Source of the DNA: Pantoea sp. Ep11b
GTDB lineage: Bacteria; Pseudomonadota; Gammaproteobacteria; Enterobacterales; Enterobacteriaceae
NCBI RefSeq assembly: GCF_040783975.1
Contig: NZ_CP160631.1
Location: forward strand, 434,001-498,000
DNA length: 64,000 nt
Direction of reading: 5' to 3'
Below the pieces are notes generated by a model. That model did no database searches, was not told the origin of the DNA, and worked only from the letters and a program-made list of their open reading frames with translations. This document shows, piece after piece, positions 49,301 through 57,113 of the stretch. Every line of letters starts with the position of its first letter. Positions within the stretch are counted from its first letter, which is position 1. The position numbers and the translations under genes are program-made.

Positions 49301-52300
49301 GGGCAGTTCCTGCACCTGGGCGGCGACATCAAAGCGGGCAGCATTGATGTGAAAGCGGAGACGCTGACGATCAGCACCGATCTGCAGAATGCCCTGCGGC
49401 AGGCGACGATGAGCGCTGACGATATCAGCCTCAGCGGCACCGATATCCGGCTACAGGGTGCGAAGCTCAATGCGACCGATAATCTTAGCCTGAGCGCACG
49501 CAACAACCTTGAGATCGGTACCGCGAAAAGCAGCCATAGCGGCAGCCTGAACGTTATCGCCGGGGCGATGGGCAATCGTACCAGCCGCGGCATGGAAGAG
49601 GCGGGCAAGCGCATGGCGCAGGTCAGCGGCGAGTGGCAGCAGGCGCAGGGCAGTGAGCTTAGCGCCGGTGGTAACATCCTGCTCTCTGCCGGGCGTGATC
49701 TGACGCTGACCGGCAGCCAGGCCAGCGCCTCCGGCTCAGCCCGGGTTGAGGCTGGCGGCGACATTCGCATCGGCGCTGAAACCACCACCAACACCACCCA
49801 TCTTGAGGCCAATAGCCGGACTTCATCGGTCAGCAACAGCCGTCAGGAAGATCGTCTGCTGCTCAGCACCCTGAGCGGTGACCAGGGCGTGGCGGTGGTG
49901 GCGGGCAATAACCTGCAGGCCGAAGGCGCGCAGGTTGACAGTTCACAGGGCCAAATTGGCGTCAGTGCGAAGAACGTGACCATTAAGGATGCGCGTGCCA
50001 GCGTGCTTGATCAGGACAGCGAGAATAAGCGCGAGGGCAAGACCCGCAGCCATCGCGAGGAGGAAAACTCTCGTGAGAGCAGCACCGGCAGTACCTTCAG
50101 CGGGCAGCAGGGCGTAACGGTGATCGGGCGCGAGGGCGACGTTACGGTGACCGGCAGTACACTGCACAGTGAACAGGGCGCGGTCGGGCTGCAGGCGAAG
50201 CAGGACATTGTGCTGAATACTGCCACCGAACGGGAGTCGTTCTACAGCGAGGAGCGCTCAGAGAATAAAGGTCTGCTGAACAAAAGCAGCGGCCACAGCG
50301 TAACGCAGGACATTACTACCCGTGAGAACGGCAGCCTGCTGAGCGGTGAAAGCGTCACGGTCATCGCCGGGCGCGACCTGACGGTGACCGGCTCGGCGGT
50401 TGCCGCCGAGCGGGACGTGAACCTGCGTGCCGGGCGCGACGTGGAGATCGGCGCAGCCACCGAGACCGACAGCCACTATCAGCTGGAGGAAAAGAAAAAG
50501 AGCGGTCTGCTGAGCAGCGGCGGCATCGGCTTTACAGTCGGGAAGCAGTCGACCCGCCATGAAATCGATGAGAAAGGTACCACCCAGAGCCAGAGCGTCA
50601 GCACCGTCGGCAGCAGCCAGGGCAGCGTAAACATCACGGCGGGCAACCGGCTCCACGTCGGCGGCGCGGACCTGGTGGCGGGGAAAGACCTGAACCTGAC
50701 GGGCGACAGCGTGAGCATCGACCCGGGCTATGACCAGCGGACGCGCACCGAGAAGACCGAGACGAAGCAGAGCGGACTGACGCTTGCCCTGTCGGGTGCG
50801 GCGGGCAGTGCGCTCAACACGGCGGTGAGTACTGCGCAGCAGGCCAGGAAGTCGGGTGACGGGCGGGTCAGCGCGCTGCAGAATACCCAGGCGGCGCTGA
50901 ACGGGGTGCAGGCGGCGCAGGCGGTTCAGATGGACGGGCTGAACACGGCCTCGGCGGATGCACACAATGCCGCCGCAGGCCGGAGTCCGGGCGATAAAGA
51001 CTATGAGACGGGCGCGACCAATACCATCGGCGTCAGCGCCTCATACGGCAGCCAGTCGTCGAAAAGCGAGACGCGAACTGAGAGCAGCCGGTCGCAGGGC
51101 AGCACGCTGACGGCGGGCCGGAACCTTAACGTCACGGCAACCGGCAAAAACGGCACGGCGCAGAGCGGCGATATCAGCATTACCGGCAGCCAGCTGAAGG
51201 CGGGCGGTGATATGAGCCTGGCGGCGTCGCGGGACATCCTGCTGCAGTCGGCGCAGAACACGCAGAGCACCGACAGCAAAAACAGCAGCAGGGGCGGCAG
51301 CGTCGGGGTCGGCATCGGCGTGGGTTCAGGCGGCTACGGCATCAGCGTGTCGGCGAGCGTCAATGCGGCAAAGGGCAGCGAAAAGGGCAACGGGCTGACG
51401 CACAGCGAAACCACGCTGGACGCGGGCAGCCAGCTCAGCCTGACCAGCGGGCGCGACACCACGCTCACGGGCGCGCAGGCAAATGGTGAAAGTGTGAAGG
51501 TGGACGCGGGCCGCAACCTGACGCTGACCTCAGAGCAGGACAGCGACCGCTACGACAGTAAGCAGCAGAGCGCCAGCGCGGGCGGCAGCTTCACGTTCGG
51601 CTCGATGACCGGGTCGGCGAACGTGAACGTGAGCCGGGATAAGATGCACAGCAACTGGCAGAGCGTGGCGGAGCAGACCGGGATTTTTGCGGGCAGGGGC
51701 GGCTTTGACGTGACGGCTGGTGAACACACGCAGCTGAACGGTGCGGTTATCGCGAGTACGGCAGATGCCAGCCTGAACAGGCTCGACACCGGCACGCTGG
51801 GCTTTGGCGACATAGAGAACCACGCGGACTACAAAACCGAACACCAGAGCGCGGGGATGAGCACCGGCGGCAGCATCGGCAGCCAGTTTGAGGGCAACAT
51901 GGCGAACGGGATGCTGGCGGGGCTGAACGACAGCGGCAGCGCGGAAAGCACCACGAGGTCGGCGGTGAGCGAGGGCACTATTGTTATCCGCGACTCATCG
52001 AAGCAGAAGCAGGACGTGGCAGAGCTCAGCCATGACGTGGCGAACGCGAACCCGGGTCTGGAGGTTATCTTTGATAAAGAGAAGGAGCAGAACCGGCTGA
52101 AGGCGGCGCAGCTCATCGGGAAAATCGGCGCGCAGGCGGGGGATATCGCCCGGACGCAGGGCGAGATAATCGCGACGAAGGCCGCAAACGATAAGATGTC
52201 CGGGACCACGCAGGCCGACCGCGACAGGGCGCTGGCAGAGCTGAAAGCGAAGGATCCGACGAAGCAGTACAGCGAAAGTGACGTTAATAACCAGGTATAC

Positions 52301-53464
52301 AGCAACCTTTATAAGCAGGCGTTTGCGGAGACCGGGTTCGGAACGGGCGGTAAGGTGCAGCGTGCCATCAGCGCGGTGACGGCGGCGGTACAGGGGCTGT
52401 CGGGCGGTAGCGTGGCGCAGGCCATAAGCGGCGCGGCCGCGCCATACCTGGCGACGGAGATACACAGGCTGACGGAAGGCAACCCGGAAGCAAACCTGAT
52501 GGCCCATGCGGTTGTTGGTGCAGTAGTGGCGCAGGCATCAGGTAACTCAGCACTAACCGGAGCGGCAGGTGCAGCAACCGCGTCCGTCGCAACTTCCGTA
52601 ATAGCGAAAACGTTGTATGGCACGGATGATTACAGCAGACTGAATGAAACGCAGAAGCAGACCATATCAGCTCTGAGCACGCTGGCAGGCGGGCTGGCAG
52701 TCGGACTTACCGCAGATAGTGCGGCTTCAGCCGTGGCAGGTGCGCAGGCAGGAAAGAACACGTCCGAGAATAACGACATGTTCAGTCTGCCGTCAGGGCT
52801 GAACAGCTACGGTGGCGCAGCCTCAACGCTGGGAATGTCAATGGCAGAAGCAGGAGCGATAACAGAAGAGATCAACGCTGCACTGAGTAAGAATGCGAAA
52901 GGTGATCTGCCAGAAGGCGCAAATATCACCAAAGTCATCGTTGACGGTTATAAAGATGGTGTGTTGATTGCCGGTGCAGGTTATATAGGGCCAGCAGCGA
53001 GCATTGGGAAGGTTGTGGCGGGCGCAACGATAGCGGAAATAGCAAATGGCACCTATCAGTGGATTGATATAAACAGTGAAAAGAATCAGAGCCTGCCTGA
53101 AAATCAGCAAAAGACATGGGATTACTGGGGAAGTGCTTCTGCGGCTGTAACTGGTGCGTTAGCACCAGGCCGTAACGTCTGGCAGAATGTTGGGATAGCG
53201 GCAGGTGGTGCAGTGTTTACTGATGGAGCTGATACTGGATCGATTGGTATCGCAGCAGGTGGCGCTGGACTGGGCTGGGGATTTGGTGAATATGCACCAG
53301 GGGTAGTTAGTTCAATAACAGGAAAGGAAGCTCCTGGATTCATATTTGATGCTATCGGCTCACTTGGGACAGAATTTTTAGGTGGATATACAAAAGATCT
53401 CTTGAATACACCGGCTCCGCAAAAGTCCTCTGAATCTGAAAAAGGAAATGAGGGTGGAAAATGA
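43361..53464 (+). CDS. Giant two-partner-secretion exoprotein, CdiA/filamentous-haemagglutinin-like
   Basis: 3367 residues. There is an extended signal peptide (MNKHCYRIIFSRTHGELRVV) and a signal ending near ALA-64. The TPS domain at about 65-310 has the NPAGIVCNGCG and ILNEVNSNNPSQLRGYMEV motifs. FHA-1 repeats (LDNTGG/LNNQGG type) span about 345-1455. A non-repeat central region lies at about 1456-1940 and includes LERVGYDPSQVHKRLGDGFYEQRLV. FHA-2 repeats span about 1950-2880. A pretoxin domain runs to SENN at 3135-3138, followed by a 229-residue variable C-terminal module. It would be exported by the upstream TpsB and could deliver its C-terminus to neighbouring cells by contact. The frameshifted transporter puts present function in doubt. 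Confidence 0.92.
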   Translation: MNKHCYRIIFSRTHGELRVVSELARSCSTEPGQSRGNGAPRLWVTLRRTTWLLGLALCAGPALANGIVADNSAMPGQRPDVIATQNGLPQVNITAPNQAGISHNQYQQFDVAQNGAILNNSAVMTSTQLAGMIQGNPNLKPGAAPARVILNEVNSNNPSQLRGYMEVAGGRAQVIVANPAGIVCNGCGTINAGRMTLTTGKPQLNADGSLAGYQVERGVVRIEGGGLNGDPRHDTEYVDVLARAVEINAGVWAKKELAVVAGRNRVSADAQTVTPLADDGSARPELAIDMGQMGGMYSGQIRMIGTEAGVGVRNQNAQVQAGKTLVVSSEGKLVWQSAAQDGVTQAGGNISLAARDSVDYQGKLHSGGQLTVQSREGGITQSGTLAAAGDVQLKAARSIQSSGHLLAGSDASSQIVQEASLQLESQDTIRASGSLLSKKEVSARGRRVDLSGAQVAASRASLIAQEEGVAVRQSVINSDELTINTAGDIDAQQAQISAGRWQIDGRSLFSQQAGWSQTGSGESRFTLSGGLDNSDGSIESQQLNLQSISLNNQRGRMVALDNAAQHWRVEGLLDNTSGELGSNGDLALEAGSLNNQSGTVKTQASLAITARDAVNNSQGNLLAGNVLTLSAGGDLDNHAGTLNGGQLSLNAQHLNNVQGEIISQRDLSLTASGLDNTEGKLIALQDLSLTTTQGLDNRGGWVEAGHYLLLNSGGFWQNSGGTAQGGERVTATADQLNNASGRLQSGGDLVLTSRGDILNQGGKLTAQNALAVHGSSATLFDNDGGSLQSGGDLLLQGGALSNRQSGQVLSQQALTLNLAGDWDNQGGTLTGNGRTQASAVNLFNAQGAINALDTLDMQFTGHLDNSNGRIFSRLSQTLQAQEIGNAQGWMGSQARWTATTAGFDNTAGSVQSQQQTELSANWLSNASGVLQSASGMALRVAQTINNLAGKVSAQQQLTVQGQTEGSRTGNINNAGGQWLAGEGLAITAARLDNTQGGLLYSQRQSRLNLAGDLDNRAGKVQSGNALQLDAQTLNNAGGSIDSQQQLTLNLQGSLDNSGGAVRSNGGQQVNAATIDNRQGVFSSRETLNLTSGQLDNTGGTLISQGAGLYTINLLNNQQGKVHSGAALTLAAAQLNNQGGQLVATQDLVLNATTIDNSAQGVMSSQAAVSLQADRLSNRDAGLILGTTHTALTARDIDNSTGRLQSAGTLLLRGIARLDNRQGQMLANGDLDINGDLPATDSPLVLLNQGGRLESAGALNIHAQTLDNRGGTLLGLQALTLTAQQDYTHQAGETLSSNGTVTFSLSGAFTNLADWLLPGNLILNATAITNPAMLVGKTVQLTAGALLNSGRLEADALTLNVDSLDNSATVMGDEVTVLGRVIDNHGQPAVIAATESLTLEARERLSNKDGALLYSGDRLSLLSNDLIENRASFIEADGDMTLEARRLDNLREKLVIERDAETNDYKWHRYNYYWRSYGGETNTELSTMASTTQQLTFQDEAAAQSNPYGTLLAIDAAGKRAQVRVMNNQGVLTDLWVNYLALNPNADGTYAMTFYETRGLRQKHVPTPYQNTVWREANSGRIEQWDPEKHIDIDNAPFVTDYNNFRERTVTGTVTRDRLVSEGIGARILAGGNMILRITGALLNDASVITANGNLTVDGGGSVDNRGYSVNERRQELIVDHYDQNTHHWYPTFHSDQTTALATVDGIITGNGNVSISGANISNTTVNQAQVSQLEAALQAVDAERAEYERNPLAFTMDGVAHHDGDTELEAGDDARPLLPAELALTALQQLEKVATTIPNNGLFSQHTAAGSPFLVVTDERFTRRDKFISSDYLLERVGYDPSQVHKRLGDGFYEQRLVREQVLKLTGRASVNGFDAMAQYQALMNNGSKVAQDFHLVPGVALTPQQIAALQQDIVWLVSETVDTANGPQTVWVPKVYLAPATLRVTGAGAVIGGGNLQLSAGSVTNAGNLFADKALSVDSGQFLHLGGDIKAGSIDVKAETLTISTDLQNALRQATMSADDISLSGTDIRLQGAKLNATDNLSLSARNNLEIGTAKSSHSGSLNVIAGAMGNRTSRGMEEAGKRMAQVSGEWQQAQGSELSAGGNILLSAGRDLTLTGSQASASGSARVEAGGDIRIGAETTTNTTHLEANSRTSSVSNSRQEDRLLLSTLSGDQGVAVVAGNNLQAEGAQVDSSQGQIGVSAKNVTIKDARASVLDQDSENKREGKTRSHREEENSRESSTGSTFSGQQGVTVIGREGDVTVTGSTLHSEQGAVGLQAKQDIVLNTATERESFYSEERSENKGLLNKSSGHSVTQDITTRENGSLLSGESVTVIAGRDLTVTGSAVAAERDVNLRAGRDVEIGAATETDSHYQLEEKKKSGLLSSGGIGFTVGKQSTRHEIDEKGTTQSQSVSTVGSSQGSVNITAGNRLHVGGADLVAGKDLNLTGDSVSIDPGYDQRTRTEKTETKQSGLTLALSGAAGSALNTAVSTAQQARKSGDGRVSALQNTQAALNGVQAAQAVQMDGLNTASADAHNAAAGRSPGDKDYETGATNTIGVSASYGSQSSKSETRTESSRSQGSTLTAGRNLNVTATGKNGTAQSGDISITGSQLKAGGDMSLAASRDILLQSAQNTQSTDSKNSSRGGSVGVGIGVGSGGYGISVSASVNAAKGSEKGNGLTHSETTLDAGSQLSLTSGRDTTLTGAQANGESVKVDAGRNLTLTSEQDSDRYDSKQQSASAGGSFTFGSMTGSANVNVSRDKMHSNWQSVAEQTGIFAGRGGFDVTAGEHTQLNGAVIASTADASLNRLDTGTLGFGDIENHADYKTEHQSAGMSTGGSIGSQFEGNMANGMLAGLNDSGSAESTTRSAVSEGTIVIRDSSKQKQDVAELSHDVANANPGLEVIFDKEKEQNRLKAAQLIGKIGAQAGDIARTQGEIIATKAANDKMSGTTQADRDRALAELKAKDPTKQYSESDVNNQVYSNLYKQAFAETGFGTGGKVQRAISAVTAAVQGLSGGSVAQAISGAAAPYLATEIHRLTEGNPEANLMAHAVVGAVVAQASGNSALTGAAGAATASVATSVIAKTLYGTDDYSRLNETQKQTISALSTLAGGLAVGLTADSAASAVAGAQAGKNTSENNDMFSLPSGLNSYGGAASTLGMSMAEAGAITEEINAALSKNAKGDLPEGANITKVIVDGYKDGVLIAGAGYIGPAASIGKVVAGATIAEIANGTYQWIDINSEKNQSLPENQQKTWDYWGSASAAVTGALAPGRNVWQNVGIAAGGAVFTDGADTGSIGIAAGGAGLGWGFGEYAPGVVSSITGKEAPGFIFDAIGSLGTEFLGGYTKDLLNTPAPQKSSESEKGNEGGK
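44400..47700 (+). repeat. FHA-1-type tandem repeats within the exoprotein gene
   Basis: About 50 degenerate units of roughly 20 codons, each centred on L-[DN]-N-x-x-G or I-D-N-x-x-G and followed by Q/L-S-G-x-x-L. They encode the beta-helix of a filamentous haemagglutinin shaft. The first third is particularly regular (SLNNQSGTVKTQ, LDNHAGTLNGGQ, LDNRGGWVEAG). Confidence 0.75.
52763..53464 (+). other. Variable C-terminal toxin-like module of the exoprotein
   Basis: The module begins at SENN (codons 52763-52774), a variant of the VENN junction that marks polymorphic CdiA C-termini. The 229 residues that follow are Gly/Ala-rich and hydrophobic (VLIAGAGYIGPAASIGKVVAG, SIGIAAGGAGLGWGFGEYAPG), ending LLNTPAPQKSSES. 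The hydrophobic glycine-rich content and a membrane-type immunity candidate suggest a membrane-acting (pore-forming) effector. That is inference. The DNA is visibly more AT-rich than the shaft. Confidence 0.6.
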
Positions 53465-53709
53465 TCGCCTATATCAAGCTTGTAATTTATTCTTGTGTTT
53501 TTTGTATACTGGTCTGTTTTATTTTAGGAGCTGGTGCATCGTTCATTGTATATATTAAGAATGGATATTTCTTGATACCTGATGGACAGATTAAGAGAGC
53601 TATTATTTTTGGTTGTATTGCAGGAACAGCGATTACATTAGCCTCAATAGTTTTTAATCTGATCGATAAGTACAAATCGCGTAAAACTCCCCCATCAGAT
53701 CCTGAATAA
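53461..53709 (+). CDS. Small two-helix membrane protein, probable immunity protein of the exoprotein
   Basis: An 82-residue protein with two hydrophobic helices: residues 6-32 (LVIYSCVFCILVCFILGAGAS) and 44-66. A basic loop lies between them and the tail is short and charged. Its ATG overlaps the exoprotein stop as ATGA, so translation is coupled. Position directly after a CdiA-type variable C-terminus, small size and AT-rich composition are the hallmarks of CdiI-like immunity genes. A membrane immunity protein suits a membrane-targeting toxin. No homology is claimed. Confidence 0.68.
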   Translation: MIAYIKLVIYSCVFCILVCFILGAGASFIVYIKNGYFLIPDGQIKRAIIFGCIAGTAITLASIVFNLIDKYKSRKTPPSDPE

Positions 53710-53719
53710 TCTTCTGAAG

Positions 53720-53744
53720 TCCCGGCCGTTGCGCCGGGATTTTT
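53720..53744 (+). terminator. Intrinsic terminator of the two-partner-secretion operon
   Basis: TCCCGGC and GCCGGGA pair around CGTTGC and are followed by TTTTT, 10 bases after the immunity-gene stop. Confidence 0.85.
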
Positions 53745-53768
53745 GCTTTAAGCCCTGAATCCTCTCGC

Positions 53769-54092
53769 TTACCTCCGCTGCAACCGAATCACGCCGGGCG
53801 CAGCGGTAATCTCGAGCTGTCCCGCCTCAGTAATACCGAAACCGGTCAGCCAGCTGCCGCCGATAATCACCCCGCCGTTCTCCCGCACCCAGTCCGCGCC
53901 CAAATCCTGCCACTGCTGGCTGGCTTCGCAGAGTTCTTTCCACTCCGCTTCATCGGTCACGGTGGTCACTGTCAGCGCGTTATCCCGCAGCATCAGCCGG
54001 ATTGGTGTGTCGGTGGTAAATCCGGGTGCCGCCAGCTTGCCGCCAGCGATAGTCAGTTCCGGGATGGGTTCCTGAATAAAAGTGATGTTCAT
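53769..54092 (-). CDS. SymE-family-like protein, 107 aa
   Basis: The N-terminal half (ELTIAGGKLAAPGFTTDTPI, RLMLRDNALTVTTV) matches the SymE/AbrB-fold pattern of an L-T-h-x-G start with a GF..GTPV-type loop. The second half has alternating strands and WVRENGGVIIGGSWLTGFGIT. SymE proteins are toxins or DNA-binding proteins of the type I toxin family, often SOS-controlled, and are common next to Rhs and CDI loci. The gene overlaps the next SymE-like gene by 4 bases and has GAGGAG before its ATG. Confidence 0.6.
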   Translation of the reverse strand: MNITFIQEPIPELTIAGGKLAAPGFTTDTPIRLMLRDNALTVTTVTDEAEWKELCEASQQWQDLGADWVRENGGVIIGGSWLTGFGITEAGQLEITAAPGVIRLQRR

Positions 54093-54313
54093 ACGTTCTC
54101 CTCCATGATGTGCATGATGCGGATAATCAGCTGACCCTGTTTGGCAATGATGCTGACCGGCTGTCCTTTAATAAATCCCCACTGTTCCAGCCATCGCCCT
54201 TTGATGGTCAGTTGAGGCAAGGGATTTGGTCTGCCGCCGTTGGGGCGATATCCGACGATGCTTTTGCGTGCTTGGGATGTGACGGGTTCTGACGTAGAAT
54301 CTGTTCCAGCCAT
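54089..54313 (-). CDS. SymE-family toxin-like protein, 74 aa
   Basis: A short protein with the SymE core VGYRPNGGRPNPLPQLTIKG followed by RWLEQWGFIKGQPVSIIAKQ. This is the conserved arrangement of E. coli SymE, which folds like the AbrB swapped-hairpin domain. It begins at ATG 54313 with AGGAG upstream and ends inside the first codons of the downstream 107-residue gene. No SymR-like antisense RNA can be identified by eye. Confidence 0.72.
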   Translation of the reverse strand: MAGTDSTSEPVTSQARKSIVGYRPNGGRPNPLPQLTIKGRWLEQWGFIKGQPVSIIAKQGQLIIRIMHIMEENV

Positions 54314-54935
54314 AATTAACTCCTATCCAGTTAGTCGTGGTCAGCGGGCTGCTGGTGTTCCACCACCTTCAGCCCGCGCTAATAATCTCTCGTTACGCGC
54401 TTCCTTTACTGTTTTCTCCTGTTCAAATATACACCGTCTGCTTTGTAAACTCGCTGAAAGCTTCGGAATAGATTGCGAGGCATCTCTGAAAAACGGATTT
54501 TTTTCGATGGATAATACTATCTCCAAAAGCGTTTTTCCCGCTGCTATGAACGAAATAAGCATGCAGTTAATAAAGATCATGGTTTCCCAATTTTTTAATT
54601 AATTCTCTTTAATTAAATAATTAATCACAATTCAGCATTGGTTATCTGTAAGTGAAATTCTTATATATGGCAACCTGAATTGCCATATCGTAACGTATGA
54701 TGCAGTAAAGTGTATTTGGTTAAAAGTTGATAGGTATCTATATCAAAATCCCAACCAGCGATGTTAGATGAATGATAATTCTATGAAATAAAAAAGGGTT
54801 ATTATATGGTCTAAGCGTTTTCGGGTGTTGTAGAATTACACGCTTATTGGAAATTTTATATATACATAAATAGCTGCTCATTTATGATGTTTGGGTATCA
54901 TGAAAATGATGTACTCAGGAAGCAGGAGGGGCGAA
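54314..54935. other. AT-rich gap, doubtful small ORF only
   Basis: This 622-base AT-rich stretch separates the SymE pair from the glycosyltransferase remnant. A 79-codon minus-strand frame at 54341-54580 starts with a hydrophobic MIFINCMLISFIAAGKTLLEI and ends in a charged tail. It has no clear ribosome site and is kept only as a possibility. I recognise no promoter, repeat or mobile-element end here. Confidence 0.35.
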
Positions 54936-56198
54936 ATGAATAAGGATGTGAGGATCACGGTATCAACGGGATCATTCAAAAAAATACGCGAGTGGAACCG
55001 AAGAAAAAATTACTATCTCAAAAAGGTGAAGCTCGAAGCAAGAATCTCAATTGCAAAGCTTCTGTGGGATAAACGTGCAAAAGTATCCTTTAATCCTGAC
55101 TCTGTGAAAACCATATTGCTTGTTCGCAATGAAGGCAAAGTGGGTGATATCATCGTTTCGACCCCACTCATCAGGTCGCTTCATCAGGCTGGCTATGCAG
55201 TTGATTTGCTGGTAACTGAAGCCTGTTACGACGTAATAAAATACAACCCTTTTATCAGGCATATTTATAAAGCGAGAAATTGCACTTATAACCATTACCT
55301 GAAGTCTTTGAATCATACCGTTTCAAAGGCAACGATAAAGATGCTAAATAGAAATAAATATGATCTGATTATCGACCCTTCTTTATCCGAAATGCCGGTG
55401 CATCGGATGAAACTGTTTAATGATATCAATGCGAGGTTCGTTATTGGGTTAAATAAAAAACCTGATATCGGCCATTACACCGTTTCAGTTCGTTTTAAAA
55501 ATAAAAAGCAGCACGTTACAGAATTACTGTCTTTGTTCAGCAAAATTGTTGGTGTTAAAGATAAAGGCAGCGCCGATTATAGTTTGTATTTTCCTGATGG
55601 TGTGCTTGATGAGGTAAAATTTTTTCTTGATCCCTGAAAAAACAAAAAAAAGATTATTGTTAATGCCTTTGCAGGTACGCCAGAAAGGAATTTCTCACAA
55701 CAGCAATTGCTGGAGCTTGTTCATCTCGTTAATAATAAAGGCAAACAAATAAAGTTAATTATTCTGGATCATCGTAACGAATTACTGGTACCGCTTCCTG
55801 ATGGTGTTGTAAAAAACCCCTTTTGTACGTTGCATCATGTGATGGCATTAATTAAAGAATCGGATGTGGTCATAACACCTGATACTTCGATAGTACATAT
55901 CTCTGCTGCGTGGAAAAAACCACTCATCGCCGTTTATAAAAATTTACCTGATAATAATATGTGGGCACCAGGGTATGAAAACGCAAGCCGCATTATTGTT
56001 CATGATGATAAAACATGCGAGGCTGATAATGTTCCTGAGCGTATTGTTAACGAGATTGTCCGCAGGAATTTATTAAGCAGGCATGAGATGAAATCACCGG
56101 AATCCGTATCGGTGATCGCGTTGAAAGAACCTGTTTGTTCGCACGGTTATCAGGCTCCCGACCACTGTATCGGTTCCTGCGATCAGCTCTGTTGCTGA
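54936..56198 (+). pseudogene. Glycosyltransferase family 9 (heptosyltransferase-like) gene interrupted by an in-frame TGA
   Basis: ATG 54936 follows a strong AGGAGGGG site. The frame encodes a GT9-type N-terminal Rossmann fold (ILLVRNEGKVGDIIVSTPLI and LHQAGYAVDLLVTE). It is stopped by TGA at 55635-55637 after LDP, then continues in the same frame to 56198 with the C-terminal donor-site motif VVITPDTSIVHISAAWKKPL. The two parts together give about 420 residues, near the normal length. A single nonsense change thus splits an otherwise whole gene. The intact enzyme would transfer a sugar to lipopolysaccharide core or a related acceptor. The last 30 residues are unusually Cys-rich. Composition is AT-rich, as in imported glycan genes. 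Confidence 0.75.
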
Positions 56199-56222
56199 CC
56201 AGCAGATAAAGCGTCCTACTGT

Positions 56223-56235
56223 GCCAGACACCATT
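56223..56235. repeat. 13-base direct repeat, left copy
   Basis: GCCAGACACCATT occurs here and again at 57101-57113. The two copies flank the orphan membrane-protein gene (56333-56914) and its AT-rich surroundings, 865 bases between them. They may mark an insertion or belong to a dispersed family. One mismatch beyond each end limits the perfect match to 13 bases. Confidence 0.5.
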
Positions 56236-56332
56236 ACCCCATTATAAAAGTTAGTTGCTTAAAATAAATTTTATTTAAAAATTTTTAACTAAAAAATAAT
56301 TTAACAGTCCGATTGTCAAAGGAAGGATCAAA

Positions 56333-56914
56333 ATGCATGGAAGCGGTTTTGTTTCAGCTTATGAAAAGGGAAAGATTAAGCGCTATTTATTCCTCGCCGT
56401 TTTTTTTACCATATTTGCAGCATGGCTATGGTATCTGATGTGGGCAGATGGCGTCGCAAGACGTGTTGTATTAATGAAAAGTGTTCCTGAGTGGACAACA
56501 TATGTTACTGTTGCATCAATTTTGGGTCTTATCTTTTCGGGGCTGGCTGTTTATTTCAGACCAGTTGGTGAATCAGCGACCTATGTACTGAAAGCTTTTG
56601 GGTGTGGGTTTTCTGTTGGTTTTATTTGCATTCTGAATTGTTACAGTGTCTATGTTTATATCGCGCCTGGTAAGATTATTCAGTACGAGTCTGAATATGA
56701 GGTTACGTTTCCAGGTCCGGCAGTTGGTAAATATAGCCATTGTGAGGCTGGCTTGTGGATTGAAGATGCTCATACGAAAAGATGGCTTCAACTTTGTACA
56801 AATCGTACAAATTTATACAATGACAGGAAGCAAGGTATGACTAAAGTGTGGGTGACTGCTCATACTAATAAATTAGGGTCTTATATTATAAATTATCAAT
56901 TTACTTATGATTAG
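56333..56914 (+). CDS. Orphan membrane protein, 193 aa
   Basis: I do not recognise this family. Three hydrophobic helices lie at about residues 18-38, 55-76 and 88-112. A hydrophilic C-terminal domain (about 115-193) follows with two cysteines (KYSHCEAGLWIEDAHT and WLQLCTNRTN) and is likely exoplasmic. The composition is AT-rich, like the rest of the island. A plausible AAGGAAGG ribosome site lies 6 bases before the ATG. Position between a broken glycosyltransferase gene and yibF, and membrane character, would fit an orphan immunity or defence gene, but nothing shows this. Confidence 0.55.
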   Translation: MHGSGFVSAYEKGKIKRYLFLAVFFTIFAAWLWYLMWADGVARRVVLMKSVPEWTTYVTVASILGLIFSGLAVYFRPVGESATYVLKAFGCGFSVGFICILNCYSVYVYIAPGKIIQYESEYEVTFPGPAVGKYSHCEAGLWIEDAHTKRWLQLCTNRTNLYNDRKQGMTKVWVTAHTNKLGSYIINYQFTYD

Positions 56915-57100
56915 TTTTTAATAAAATTTATACATATTAATTATTTTTTATAATTCCGGGTGGCCGGAGGGATAGTTGAAATTTTTGAGGGGAAATCCAG
57001 GTGCAGGAATGAATGTAATCAATTAAATATAATTTTTACTTATCTATAACCTGGCACTAGACCTCCGCTGACCTTAATTAACACATGACCCTAACATGCA

Positions 57101-57113
57101 GCCAGACACCATT
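57101..57113. repeat. 13-base direct repeat, right copy
   Basis: The second copy of GCCAGACACCATT, 32 bases before the yibF stop on the other strand. It runs into GTCCCTTTTAATGGT, which with ACCATT forms a small inverted repeat. Confidence 0.5.

Noticed and set aside
43361..53464. Long minus-strand open frames opposite the exoprotein
   Set aside because: The repeat-rich, GC-rich exoprotein gene creates many antisense frames. They have no starts with ribosome sites and no recognisable domains.
54341..54580. 79-codon minus-strand frame in the AT-rich gap
   Set aside because: It has no convincing ribosome site, no recognised family and no partner gene. It is mentioned in the gap annotation but not called as a gene.
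55600..55660. TGA in the glycosyltransferase gene as selenocysteine
   Set aside because: No SECIS-like hairpin follows, GT9 enzymes do not use selenocysteine, and the window suggests loss of selenium machinery.
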